Shown one piece after another: positions 24,366-35,497 of a stretch of DNA of 64,000 nucleotides. Made by a program: the position numbers and the translations under genes. The stretch is taken from assembly GCA_032622095.1 (NCBI GenBank), contig CP136064.1:217448205-217512204 (forward strand), read 5' to 3'. The notes under the pieces were generated by a model that had not been told where the DNA came from, searched no databases, and saw only the letters and a program-made list of their open reading frames with translations. The DNA is from Siphonodentalium dalli. Taxonomy: Eukaryota > Mollusca > Scaphopoda > Gadilida > Siphonodentaliidae. The stretch's first letter is position 1. Each line of letters begins with the position of its first letter.

Positions 24366-24780
24366 CTGTATACACCCGTCAGTAAGCCCATCCCTGAGGA
24401 TAAGCCCAGTCTATATTTTTGCTCCCCCAAAAATCATGGGGCGGTAAGATAAGCCACCCCCATTTTTAGAACTTCGAACTTAGAGGGCAACTATACATTG
24501 ATGTCAGGTTAACTCTGAATCAAGATGACAAAATTTCATGCACACATCCACATTCTCATCAAAGAAATATTGTCTTTGTGTCTTATTTTAAATATTTATC
24601 TGATGTAATAAAACACAAAATAAATTATTTTAATAAAAATAAAATAATATACATCATGTTTCATATAAAACACGACATTAAATTAGCACCATGAATGCAA
24701 ACTGAGATTAGTATGTGGGGGTCCTCGAGGATAAGACCAGTCCCAAGTTTTTATGTCAAAAAATACATGCCTCCCCCCTC
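24366..24780 (+). mobile_element. CTGTATACACCCGTC element (family CT), copy 1, right end lost
   Basis: Begins CTGTATACACCCGTCAGTAA immediately after TATA of the PB-B hairpin. Subterminal GGATAAGCCCAGTC recurs inverted or diverged near 24730. The right inverted end is absent. A complete copy is at 32930-33757. Confidence 0.6.
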
Positions 24781-25061
24781 ACATGAGTCTCTAAGCGCTT
24801 GAACCGTTACATTATTACCCAGTTGTTGAGCCAAGCTACAGTGACATGACGAAAGCTATATAGTGAAATAACGAATCGTACTTCACTGTGGCTTCTAAGA
24901 TACATACAATGATCTACATTTCGGTAATTATCCGCTATTTTATAGGCAAGCATATAATAAAATAAAATAATTGTTCTTCCGTAACTAGAAGTCTGGAGCC
25001 TTGAATACAAGTAAATCATGCTCATATGTCTGGTACCACATTGTTTCTTCGATTTTTGCAG

Positions 25062-25235
25062 ATAAATTTTCAGATCGAGACACAGGCTTGGGTACTGGTA
25101 GCTTTAATCAGGATGGCAGCATTAATGTTGACAATCATGTCTCTGAGAATGACAGTGACAACACAGATAAAATTCTAGGAAATGCTGAACTGTACAGTGA
25201 CAGCGGACTAACTGAAGATCTTATGACTGGATATG
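25062..25235 (+). CDS. Exon 5 of the acidic gene
   Basis: 174 nt, acceptor TTCTTCGATTTTTGCAG, donor GTGAGA, phase 1 in and out. It begins (D)KFSDRDTGLGTGSFNQDGS and ends YSDSGLTEDLMTGY. The exon has many D, S and N and no hydrophobic core, so it is probably disordered. Several S-x-x-D/E sites could be casein kinase 2 targets (inference). Confidence 0.85.
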
Positions 25236-25289
25236 GTGAGATACATATTTATTACACACATTCTCATTTAGCATATCCAGTTTCTTTTG

Positions 25290-25945
25290 TATACCGGCCC
25301 CCATAAATGAAGTAAATGGTAGGTATATTGATAACATAGGTTATCAGATCTCAATGAAATGTGGGTAAGGATGTTTGCCATCAGGGTGGCTTTCAGAGAA
25401 ATATCCATTGATGTTGCTCGCATTTTCTGTTACAGAGTTATTCTTGTTTGTTTATCTTGAAATGTTGATTTTTCGTTCGTCCGATCAGATAAATCAGGCA
25501 TAGGTTATCGGATCTCATAGAAATTTGGTAAGGATGTTGTCATCAGTAGGGATTTGATAGAAGTAGTGTCCAGTGGTGTTGGTAACGTTTTCTGTACTAG
25601 AGTTATTTCTCTCAGTTCATCTGGAAATGTTGATAGGTTATCGGATCTTGATAAATTCGGGTAAGGATAATTATTGGCGAGGGTGGCGAGATAAACTGTT
25701 ACACTGGTGTCTCTAGATCCAGTCAATTGTAATGAGATCTTGGGCTAGCTTGAACAAGACTCTCCCACACTAGGCAGTATATCCACCGGGCGACAGCCCA
25801 GTTCTTTTTTAAGGAAGTTGACCATCAGGAAGGCTTTGATAGAAAGAAGTTACAATGATATTTTTCCGCTCTAGATAGAGTTATTTCTCTTTTAGGCCTA
25901 TAGAAATTTGGAGGTGATATTTTCTCATGGTAGTGTTTCCAAAGG
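25290..25945 (+). repeat. Diverged PC-related tandem segments
   Basis: Units of roughly 120-150 bp share GGTTATCGGATCT, AAATTTGGTAAGGATGTT, CATCAG..GG.TT and AGAGTTATT.CT. The style resembles the interior of the PC repeat at 63008-63615. The left edge follows a GTATACCGGCCCCCAT start soon after exon 5. Confidence 0.5.
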
Positions 25946-26104
25946 TATATGATGCTAGTTTTCAGAGGCACATAACATTTGCTCTCGTACAGGCATCAGC
26001 TTCTGTTAGAATCTATTGAAAACTGGTGCAACACGTTATATGTCACTGAAAGTTGGATGGGAAAAGATTATATTTCTATGTGGAATAAAACATAACCTAG
26101 TTTT

Positions 26105-26640
26105 ATAAATGTGTAGTAAAAGGGACAAAAGGAACTCACTGTGGGCAAATATAAAAAATCAGAAAAGTTTGTACAACTATCTCCAGTAAGATCATGGACA
26201 AATAGGTAGAAATTGTTCTTATTTTTATTATTTATAACTTTTTAGTGAAGAGGCATCAAGTTTTAAAATCTTTGTTATGTAAATATTACTGTTTCAGTGG
26301 AATTACTGATAAAATTCCAATTAGTCCAATAAGATAAGTTTAATCAAAACTTAAAGGTACTCAATCCGATTTGATGGTCCCCATATCATCAGATTCCAAC
26401 AACAACAATGTTTTTTTAAATGCCGCTCAAGTTATCAGAATCGATTAATTGCCCAAAAATAATGCTAACCACAGTCAACTATAGTATAAATTGCCAAAAA
26501 CCTTTTATTATCAACATTTTGTTCAACGAAATTTTGCTGGTTTGTCAAAAATCTGACACAAAAAAGCCACTCGATTTTAAAGTTATCCATCTTCATCCAT
26601 AATTTGGTCCGTGACCATCATCTCGTCGACCTTTTACTGG
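26105..26640. repeat. Composite of interspersed repeats (families O, P and the TTAAAGGTAC family)
   Basis: 26105-26270 resembles family O (AAAGGGACAAAAGGAACTC, GGGCAAATATAAAAAAT). 26270-26345 resembles family P (AATTAGTCCAATAAGA). 26350-26640 is the plus-strand copy of the repeat at 536-842. Confidence 0.55.
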
Positions 26641-27255
26641 GCCACTAAAAAATAATCGGTGGTGAAAAATAATAGATTTCCAAAATTGATATCTGGTCAA
26701 TCTGAACTTTGATCAGGACATTACTGTATTTTACATTCAAGAGTTATTCGTCTTTATTTATCTGGAAACTTAAAGTGTTTCCATTCAATTATACTGCAAA
26801 TGCTTGACTTTTTAACAAAGCCTTGCTCCTACCAGTGTACTATATGAGGTTTATTAGAATAAACAACTATGGAAACATTCCGCCCCGCTTACACGTTTAT
26901 ATTCATACTTCCTATTGTAGCCTATCAATAGCTCATAGCAGCCTGGTCTATATGTTAAACACATTTGTATCAAATTTATTGAATGGCTGGTATATAGCTT
27001 ATTGAATTCCTGTACAGGCACACTCTACTGAAGTGACAAATCTGTAACTGAATTTCTGAATATGTATTATATTGGGTGTTTTTGTTTACATTACTTATCC
27101 TTCACACAAATGGGTCTAAAGCCTAGATCTGATTCGCTAGCTCTGACTTAGATCGAATGTGGGTTTTTATGATGAAGAAAATGGTAACTATTCATGCAGA
27201 AAGAGATAATTATTTGTTGCCAAAATATTTTGTGAAATCGTGCTAGCTCCATGAA
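26641..27255. other. Intronic sequence, unassigned
   Basis: No exon meeting splice and phase requirements. No clear repeat boundary. Confidence 0.4.
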
Positions 27256-27654
27256 TTAACCCTTTACCCAACAAACCGGCCAAAACCGGCCAAATAAAGC
27301 TTCAACAGCCTAAAATATCTTCGGTCTGTCTCAATAGAACCATACAAATATGGATATCATTGGAACCGGCTCATTGACCGCATTGTGATAGTTACAGTTA
27401 GCCCTGTGCCAATGCATTCTCTTATATATGCGAGTCGACCATAGGTCGCCTCGCATATATAAGAGAATGCATTGGCCTAAAAAAAATCTTTTTTTAACAC
27501 TTTTTACCATTTTTTCTTACAATCTTTAACAATTTTATAATTTTTAATGTGTTAAGCCAATGCATTCTCTTATATATGCGAGGCGACCTATGGTCGACTC
27601 GCATATATAAGAGAATGCATTGGCACAGGGCCCTTCTGTTGGGTAAAGGGTTAA
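27256..27654 (+). mobile_element. PB-A element, copy 1, complete, with two 67-nt hairpins
   Basis: TTAA (27256-59) then CCCTTTACCCAACA, and at the right TGTTGGGTAAAGGG then TTAA (27651-54). It holds two nearly perfect hairpins, 27409-27475 and 27557-27623, with arms CCAATGCATTCTCTTATATA continuing TGCGAG. The loops are themselves palindromic (CGACCATAGGTCG). The left side carries CCGGCCAAAA repeats. Almost identical, inverted, to 38655-39064. No coding frame. Confidence 0.85.
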
Positions 27655-28266
27655 GCCTCAACTGCTTTTAAAAGTGCATGCATAATTCAAATGAATTAGT
27701 GCTATTAATGAATATCATTCAAGAATTAATATTGAATTTGTAAAGTTAACGTAAAATCAACTGGCCATTGCTTGAGAGGACTTTCACATGGGTTGAGTTA
27801 TTGTGTAATGACTCAACAGTTTATCTTCCAAATGTCTTAATAAATAATTATTTATAATAAGTTGCTGAATCCAAGTACACAAAACATTACAAGAAATTAA
27901 TTTTGTGGCCATTTCAATTTCTTTTCTTTTGTTATTGTTCCATTTCATGCCATCACTTGAAATATATAATGGACCGCACAGTCATTTTTTCATTATTTAT
28001 ACCATGACAAATATATGAAAGCTTTTCATGCAATCCAATATTCATTATCAGTTCGATATTTTGTGGTGGATTCCAAAACTAGAGAGTTCTAATGTGTTGG
28101 GATACTTTGGTGTAGATCTTTAATTATTAAAGAAGCCATTGACACCGGTCCTGTCTGTTCTGTCTGTCCTGTCTACATACATGACCCATGGCACCTCAGA
28201 ACACATGACTCCTGCATGATCCTGGTCATGCTGCTCAATGGAACCTTCTTGCTTTGAGTTTTGAAA

Positions 28267-28502
28267 TTAATCCTTTCTATTCTAAATGGATTCTCCCACC
28301 AAGTTCAAAAAGTGTTAATCGGAATGGTCTATTATTTATTTTGAGGGATGTACAGGTATATAAGCAGACGACAGATAATAAAAGTGCAGAAGGAATCCTA
28401 TTTATTGAGGGAAATGTTCAGATAATAAGTTTGATCAACAAACGGCTGAATATTTTCTAAGATAACTATTCATCAATGAATATTTAGTATAGAAAGGGTT
28501 AA
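28267..28502 (-). mobile_element. PB-C element, copy 2
   Basis: TTAATCCTTTCTATTCTAAA at the left and TTAGTATAGAAAGGGTTAA at the right. The central GAAATGTTCAGATAATAAGT palindrome half lies near 28410. Reverse oriented and 236 bp. The adjoining M1 copy starts six bases later. Confidence 0.75.
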
Positions 28503-28507
28503 AGATA

Positions 28508-28687
28508 TACAGTAATGTCCTAACTAATCGACCCCTAAACCACAGCAGAATTATGGGAAATTTTTCAGGATTTACTCGGTGAGAGCTTTCCAATGAATGG
28601 CAACAAGCCATATTTCCAACTAAATCCTGAAAAATTTCCCATAATTCTGCTGTGTTTAAAGGGTCATATACTTCGGGCATTACTGTA
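28508..28687. mobile_element. M1 foldback element, copy 2
   Basis: TACAGTAATGTCCTAACTAA to GGGCATTACTGTA. The inner arm is shortened by about 35 nt compared with 217-bp copies. Several arm mismatches indicate age. Confidence 0.8.
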
Positions 28688-28757
28688 TGTTTATATTGAT
28701 CTAGTACACAATAAAACTCACAATTTACCCTCCATTAATGTTCTTTTTGAAAAATAG

Positions 28758-28793
28758 CTGTTCCAGAAAAAAATTATTGGCGTGCCTCCGTGT
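28758..28793 (+). CDS. Possible 36-nt exon of the acidic gene
   Basis: Between AAAAATAG and a very good donor (GTAAGT). Read in phase 1 it is open and leaves in phase 1: (A)VPEKNYWRASV. It would therefore fit between exons 5 and 6 without a frame change. A shorter variant from TTCCAG (start 28767) would also be phase-neutral. The acceptor tract is poor, so it may be a skipped or false exon. Confidence 0.4.
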
Positions 28794-29000
28794 GTAAGTA
28801 TGTTTGCAGTGCAGAGTGTGATTAAGTTGGCTCTATAGCTATTTATTGTTGTGTCTACACCTAACACATTAAGGATTTTTGTTATTTTGAATTCCCACCA
28901 TGGTATGAGAAAGAATCAATACACTATGAATTATTTTGAGTGTATTGTGGGTTTTAAATATAAAAAATTGCTGCATCATATTGTTTTTTGCCCTTTACAG

Positions 29001-29066
29001 ATCATTCACTTCCCAAATTACGACCTGTGAATGATGATTTGTCTCTCAAATCACATTGGTTTAAAG
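29001..29066 (+). CDS. Exon 6 of the acidic gene
   Basis: 66 nt, acceptor TTTTTTGCCCTTTACAG, donor GTATAA (moderate), phase 1 in and out. It reads (D)HSLPKLRPVNDDLSLKSHW then FK. Phase-neutral, so it can be skipped without a frame change. Confidence 0.75.
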
Positions 29067-29594
29067 GTATAACATTTAATCAAATCAGATAACCATCTGC
29101 CAATATTGCTTGGATATAATATGCCACAATCCATTGCACAATCATTTCCCATAGAACACCACAATTCAGTTTTAATTTATCTTGAGAATTCCATCTTTAC
29201 TATGGTGTATAGAAGCACAAAACTTATGATAGCTATCATTTATGTTCCATTTCAGGGTCTCGGTGAGCATATTAGAATCCTTTTCATATAAACATGTCAA
29301 TGCATATCATATGACTAAAAATTCAATATTTGCCATTGAAGTTAAAATATTTCTGAATACATGTATTCACCTTTGTCTGAAGGTATTTAAAAAAAATGCA
29401 ATACTTCATACACTGCATGATAAAGGTTATAAGTGATTTTAATTTACAGTTTGATCAAATCGGCTGATTCTGAATGTAATTGAAACAGAAGAATGACATT
29501 GAAACAAATCAAATGATCAACTTGTTTTTACACAGGCTATTTTATTTTGTTACTTGCAGTGGTGTCATTTTTCAATATTTGTATGTTATTTTAG

Positions 29595-29687
29595 ATAATA
29601 AGATGGAAGCTGGGCATAGTGATCTGGATTCAGTAGCTGCTCAGCAAGTTGATGAGAAGTTTAAAGAAATCATGAGACGAAAGAAAG
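29595..29687 (+). CDS. Exon 7 of the acidic gene
   Basis: 93 nt, acceptor TATGTTATTTTAG, donor GTAATA, phase 1 in and out. It reads (D)NKMEAGHSDLDSVAAQQ then VDEKFKEIMRRKK. The charged C-terminal half resembles the helical segments of exons 9 and 10 (VDEKFKEI compared with IALEFKKL and FERKFNEL). Confidence 0.8.
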
Positions 29688-29699
29688 GTAATAAGTGAA

Positions 29700-30780
29700 A
29701 GCTACATATAGAGTTATACTAAAATAATCTAATTATTGATGTAGAAATATTTATTTTTAGCTCACCTGATATCAAGCTATGCCTGTCACCTTTTGTCCAT
29801 TCAGATGTAGGTGGTATACTTAGTCAGATATTTTCTTCTAATGACTTTTAAATACTAATTGGCTGATTTACCTTATTAATGCTTCAGCATTAATCTTTAT
29901 TACGATCGTTCTATATGCATCCCATTGATGTCACACATAATAAATGACGTTCCCGTCAACTATGAAGCTGGAACTATAAAATAAAAGCATCATCACAAAA
30001 CAAAACAAGCCCTGTATGTACCTGAATAAGCCCTGTAAATCTTTTTTCAATTCACGGTTTCTAGTGTTAATTGGGCATCTCTCGTTCCATGCTAGCACTC
30101 GTGCCGTATTGACAAACCAATTAAAATATATAATATATAATTAGTGAAGTGTAGTTTTCTGCATCTCACTCATCCTCAACTGGGTTTTAGAAACTGATCA
30201 TATACCATTCATGCCACTTTAAGTACTAAGGCCCATTTTAGTTATATCCATACTTTGTGGTTTGTATTCTATGCACCCAGTCAATAAATCATTTTGCTAG
30301 CTCTCTTCCGCTTTGTTCATAATAAGAATTTTTACTTAAATATTCATTACTTCTCAGTGGGGCATATCAATCTACAAGGACATCACAAAAAATTATAAAA
30401 TAGTTCTCTATTAGTTGATTCAAAATGGATGTCCATTGACTCAAAAATAGTATATCTATCATGTTGGTGACAATTCATACAACAGGAAAAACGTCCAACA
30501 GCATTATGATCGACGGAAGTGATTAATTATGTTTGTGATAATTGGATGTCGATGATAATATGAACATGTGGACATTACAATGATTTATGGAATACAGAAT
30601 GAGGTCTTTGGTCTGATAACTTTGTTTGATTGAACATACTAACCCAAACATGATTTTCAATTATGTTTATGGTACATGAATGTTATGTAGAGCTATGGTA
30701 AATTGGAAATAATTGCCTATCATACTGGTCACATTGCAACATCAATTATACATTGATTTTTAAGCAAAACCACAATTATT
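29700..30780. other. Intron 7, unassigned
   Basis: No additional exon found with matching phase and no well-bounded repeat recognised. Confidence 0.4.
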
Positions 30781-30785
30781 TCCAG

Positions 30786-30902
30786 GTGGTTATCTGAATG
30801 ACTTTCACCTGTCAGGGAATGATACAGATGACACACCTGTTAACGAGTATAAATCGTCATACCTGATAAATGGCATCAAACTTGATACAGGCGACTCTGA
30901 TG
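30786..30902 (+). CDS. Exon 8 of the acidic gene
   Basis: 117 nt, acceptor AATTATTTCCAG, strong donor GTAAGT, phase 1 in and out. It reads (G)GYLNDFHLSGNDTDDTPVN, then EYKSSYLINGIKLDTGDSD. It ends in an acidic DSD run that continues into exon 9 (D). Confidence 0.8.
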
Positions 30903-31068
30903 GTAAGTACATGTAATAGAGTCTTTAGTTCTATGGTACTATGAGTATTTCTTATCACATGATGTTCATCTACATATGGATGTATATCAGTACATTTAAA
31001 GGGACCCAAGGCATTCTCGGTGGGTAAATGTGTAAAAAAAATATATATAAGTCTGTACAACATCGCAC

Positions 31069-32075
31069 TTAACCCTTCCATGACTGGAGCTTCCTGTAGT
31101 GTTGAAACGGTTAGGGATTTTCAGGAGTCGACTTGACGACAGAGGTAATCGAATACTAGTCTATCAGTCAGACCCCTTCCTAAAGTTCCCTTTTCTACAT
31201 ATACCCATACGTACAAAATTGGCCATGTGGCATCACAGTTTTGAGTATCCAACTCTCCATTTCAGAACGTTCAAACGTACAGCACATGAATTATATAATC
31301 TCCCGTTTTACCCATGAGTCTCCCAATTGATGTCTTAAACCCAACAACCCTCCTGCAACCTCCATATAATCTCACGGTTTGGGGAATGCAGGTTTTTTTT
31401 TTTTAAATTGTCGCCGGTAACCATGAAATAAATAGGCAAGTCTCGTTCGTAAGTCTCGCTAACTAGATGTTGGGTGTGTTCTAACATCTCTGAATAGGCG
31501 CACAAGCCACAGTGAAAAGTTATCACTGATCATTATGTCACATCGAACAAGACAGTGTTCATGGTGCTCAGTCGGCAGCGACCCTTCAAGTCTTTGATGA
31601 TCAACATAAAAGAAACCGCACCTACACGTGCATACATTGGGTTCAGTTCAGGTCACCACCCATGCATGACTGATGGCAGCGGCATCGTTAAAGGAACAAT
31701 GCAATAAGGCTTTAACAAGTTAATATGTGTTAACTGTTACATTTTACATGATGATATGGCCGTGCTATGGCCCTGCTGTCACGATAGCACACAGGTAGTG
31801 CTTTTTCCCGATTAACCAACTAGCAGATTTCGGGGTCGACTAATTTAATAATCGCGTCGACGTCGATTAGTCGGATAATCGTTTCAACACTAGCTTCCTG
31901 AAATTTTCCCTGTGCCAATGTACAACGGCCTAACTATATTTACCTTGACCTTGTAAGCTAGTTCATACACTTATATATGCAAGGCTCCCTATGGGAGAAT
32001 TGCATATATAAGAGAATGCACTGGCATAGGATCTATTATGGTGGACCAACGCAACTCCTGCCATGAAAGGGTTAT
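31069..32075. mobile_element. PB-B element, copy 2, split by a hAT-like insertion
   Basis: The left end TTAACCCTTCCATGACTGGA is at 31069. Sequence continues after the insertion at 31893 with GCTTCCTGAAATTTTCCCTG and a decayed hairpin pair. It ends CATGAAAGGGTTAT (TTAA decayed). Without the insert it would be about 200 bp, like other PB-B copies. Confidence 0.7.
31097..31892 (+). mobile_element. hAT-like non-autonomous element with 8-bp target duplication
   Basis: Ends TAGTGTTGAAACG and CGTTTCAACACTA are perfect inverted repeats of 13 nt. The 8 bp GCTTCCTG occurs immediately on both sides (31089-31096 and 31893-31900), the hallmark of hAT insertions. GCTTCCTG is part of the PB-B consensus, so the empty site is known. 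796 bp with no transposase frame. Confidence 0.85.
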
Positions 32076-32177
32076 TATAGATTATATATATATCGAGAAA
32101 TAGATACTCTTTATTCATATATTCATTATTGGTAGTTGTCCAACAAACAAAATTTGTGTGTGGTAACCATTGTTATG

Positions 32178-32457
32178 TACAATAACACCATAAATAATCG
32201 ACTCCTTAACCACAGCAGAATTATGGGTAACTTTTCAGGATTTAGTCGGAAATATGGCTTGCTGTCATTCATCGTTTATTACATGTTTATTACATGCTTG
32301 TTCTTAGAATTACAGTGTTCATTGTTGCGATTCATCGGAAAGCTCTCAGTGAGAGCTTTCCGATGAATGGCAACAAGCCATATTTCCGACTAAATCCTGA
32401 AAAGTTACCCATAATTCTGCTGTGGTTAAGGAGTCGATTATTTAGAGCATTACTGTA
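32178..32457. mobile_element. M1 foldback element, copy 3, with extra internal segment
   Basis: TACAATAACACCATAAATAA to GAGCATTACTGTA. Between the arms (about 32274-32335) lies an extra segment, GTTTATTACATGCTTGTTCT then TAGAATTACAGTGTTC. The same segment, inverted, occurs at 56925-56960 in another M1 copy. It is therefore inherited from a longer parent element rather than a private insertion. Confidence 0.85.
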
Positions 32458-32928
32458 AACAGACTGTCAAACATCACTAAATGTATGTTAAAATATTTTA
32501 GATCATATAGTAAATTGTTACTTCCATATATTGAATGGAGATCTTTGTCACAAATGATTAATACTGACATCTAGATGCCTAATATTGTAATAGGAGCACA
32601 ATGTTTTCAGCCCACTTCATGCAGTTTCTCACTTCATGTTTTTTAAATTTTGTATCCTTTATGTTCATGCCATAATTTGGCCAGATTTCAAAGTTATCCA
32701 CATGAGAAACCTAGCCTCTAACACATTTACTGTTTTTCAACTATCATCATTCTGTATATCATATATTGATATCTCAGGGATCATGCGGGGCCTTGAAATC
32801 ACACGATGGTCTTAAATGTGATAAATTATCATTAAAGTCATGGAAAGTGATCTAATTGCCATAGATGGTATTGGATATCCTTGATTATGAGCTGCATATA
32901 TGCAGTGCTGACTGAAAGCATAATTGAT
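32458..32928. other. Intron sequence, unassigned
   Basis: Nothing supportable between the M1 and CT elements. Confidence 0.4.
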
Positions 32929-32929
32929 A

Positions 32930-33757
32930 CTGTATACACCCGTCAGTAAGACCATCCTCGAAGATAACCCCAGTATTGGTTTTTTACCCTAAATAAAACA
33001 TGGGGGGGGGGGGGGGGGTCTTCGTAGATAAGTCCACCCCCTTTTTTGAGCATTTGGAATGCAAATACTTGTAATCACATCTTCAATCTATCCTGTAGAA
33101 TTGTGTTTACAAGTTAATCCCAAAATTTACAACCTGATACCAAATGAATCTGTCTATCACTGTTTCTGGTTATTATCATGTGATTTTATCTTCTTAAAGT
33201 GATGTGAAACACTCCGGTTGGGTGATCAAATAGAAATGGAGTATATTCTTTCTCAAAGTAGTTATTTTTATGAATAATAATCCAAATTTACAACACACCG
33301 TCAGTCTTATATATTTATTAAATGCAATGAGTATCGATGGCGAAATCATTTGCGTTAGTTTATCACAGATCGTTGCGTCCCGAATCGAGATGTAAATATT
33401 TACAATTGAGCATAGTTCAGACGGTGTTTTCTGTGGAGTTGTATGGTCGATTTCTTTCGAGATTTTGGGCTATGTTACTAGAATGCTACATTCCCACAGT
33501 TGGCACAGCGCCTGAGTACCAATTTATCAGTTTCACGCACCCGAACAAGTCCATAATATGTCTTTAATAATATAACTAAAACAGATTATCTTTATTCAAT
33601 ACAAAACATGGTATTGGTATAAAATATGATGGTAGGTCAGCACCTGAAGACTAACTGATGTTTTGCACAGGGGGGTCCTTGTGAGTAAGCCCAGTACCCA
33701 CTTTTTTTTAGCAAATAACGTGCACTAGCTCCCGGGCTTACTGACGGGTGTATACAG
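32930..33757 (+). mobile_element. CTGTATACACCCGTC element (family CT), complete copy
   Basis: CTGTATACACCCGTCAGTAA at the left and its complement TTACTGACGGGTGTATACAG at the right. Subterminal segments (GATAA.CCCAGTA.., TCCTTGTGAGTAAGCCCAGTA) are also inverted relatives. A G-run lies at 33003-33019. The left flank is TA and the right flank AA, so the duplication is unproven. 828 bp without a transposase frame. Confidence 0.75.
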
Positions 33758-33945
33758 AAATCTAGAAAAACTCAAAAATAGCTGAAAAATGGCATTGAAT
33801 GGCCTATAATTTTATTAGCCTGTGGGAACCCTTCACACTATTATTGTCAAGAGCATGTTGTTTTGCATCGGCTTGCTGACATTTTGAAACATATGATGTA
33901 CATGTATTAGTTGGTAGTTAGATATGTTGCTCCGTCTCTCTACAG

Positions 33946-34047
33946 ACAGTAACTACCACGCCTGTCGCAGCAGCAGTGAGAGCAGTGTAAAGACCGAGGA
34001 TATCGCTCTCGAGTTCAAGAAATTAATCGAGTTTGATTCCATTGCAG
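33946..34047 (+). CDS. Exon 9 of the acidic gene
   Basis: 102 nt, acceptor CCGTCTCTCTACAG and a weak donor (GCAG|GTTTTT), phase 1 in and out. It reads (D)SNYHACRSSSESSVKTED then IALEFKKLIEFDSIA. The segment SSVKTED plus a charged helix is repeated in exon 10 (ESVKTEDFERKFNEL). Confidence 0.75.
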
Positions 34048-34049
34048 GT

Positions 34050-35180
34050 TTTTGTGTTGTTTAACTTGTTTTTTTTATATTTGAATTGAGTTAATCTGCT
34101 TATGAATCTATTAACAGAATTTTGTTCTCTGAACAGCAGATTATACTAAAATGCTTTCAATGAAAGTAACAAAATTTCCATATATTTTGAAAACATGACT
34201 TAAACTGCATTGATGTGTGCACTAACACCTTGCTTTATATCAAATTCACCTTCCGCTATGTCTGATTGCTCAGTTCTATAGAGTTGCGTGGAGAGGATGG
34301 CAGTCATTAGTAAGTTTTGTGAAGTCTGAAGTCAATTTAGCAAAATGTCTATCAGCTGCAATTATAGACATGTTGTGCACTTTTGTCAATCAGCCTGACA
34401 AGTGAATATACACAGCTTTATTACATTTTCAGTAACTTTTTCTGCCAAAATAATAATCGTATCTCCACTCCCGGAAGTGCCACGATGTTATCCTACTCCC
34501 AGAGGTTTATCCTACTCCCAGAGGTTTATCCTACTCCCAGCGATGACGGACTATTTTTCCCAACCGCGCATGTTCCGAATTACGTAATTCGTAGTGCACG
34601 TTTTGGGTTACTCCCCTTACACCAAAATAATTGTCTCAGATCCAGTGCATAGTCAGATAACACAAAATAAATCACCAAAAACACAGACCACCAATGTGTT
34701 ATCGACATCAAATTCCAGCTCAGTGAATTTGCAGGATCAACACCAACTGGGAAACATTTTTGGTGACGCTACACTTCGGAATCCAAAGATCGAATCGTGA
34801 TAAACAATTGTTCCCACAAGTGCATTCGCACCAAGAAAATGAAAACAGTGTTGAAATCCACTTCAGTATCTTCAAGCAGTTCCACTTCAAATTCCACTGA
34901 TATTCGAGTGCATATTCCAAATGAAAGCGAGCAGTGATATCTCATAGAACTAGGAAGGCTTATCCACACAATGACATTCCAAACAGTTACTAATTTAATC
35001 AATAATGTTTGTTGTTTGTTTGAAAAATTCCTCCGAAAAATCCCCTTTGAAGTTGGTGGCAATAGGAGAATCTGTCAATGAAATGATGTCACGTTCCTTA
35101 TACGGGGTAAAATACTATGGCGCGCACGGCTATAGTAAAAAAGTTGTGTCGTGACAAACTGTTGTGGAAAATATAATAAA
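34050..35180. other. Intron sequence with a possible degenerate mobile fragment
   Basis: A short direct repeat (ATCCTACTCCCAGAGGTTT, about three units) lies at 34486-34540. The + frame at 34594-34800 is S/T/N/Q-rich and protein-like, but lacks a usable acceptor and donor in gene phase. I could not assign it. Confidence 0.35.
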
Positions 35181-35187
35181 CACACTA

Positions 35188-35275
35188 GTTAACTGTCATC
35201 AGCGACGCCGTGTGAAAAATAATCCTGCGCATCTCACTCGAGGAGAAACTTTGTTCGTCGCTGATGACAGTTAAC
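35188..35275. repeat. Hairpin with 20+ nt arms
   Basis: TAGTTAACTGTCATCAGCGACG at the left and the exact complement CGTCGCTGATGACAGTTAAC(TA) at the right enclose about 44 nt. It is probably the termini of a very small foldback element. Confidence 0.8.
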
Positions 35276-35497
35276 TATTGTCTATATATTGCCCACTAAA
35301 AGAATGCAGCATTCCCAAAGGGAGCCTGTTTCAGCTAGTTCATATATTATAATGATGATGCATTTTGCATAATAGGATATAATATTTATGAAACTAACTA
35401 ATTTGAGCAAGATTATTTTCCATTCTATCCCTGAAGATAAATTTCATTGACAGTTTTCCACACCTTTATTGGATTAAGTTACATATTTGTTTATGAC

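Larger units (their letters stand above)
30999..32177. repeat. Family O repeat interrupted by a TTAA element
   Basis: Family O wording (GGGACCCAAGG, AAGTCTGTACAACATC) runs to 31068. It resumes at 32076 (GAGAAATAGAT..TTGTTCTT-like, ATTGGTAGTTGTCCAA) after the PB-B element. An M1 copy lies at its right edge (32178). Confidence 0.6.

Noticed and set aside
31097-31892. Transposase gene within the hAT-like element
   Set aside because: Only short frames (under 75 residues) with no recognisable transposase motifs, so the element is non-autonomous.
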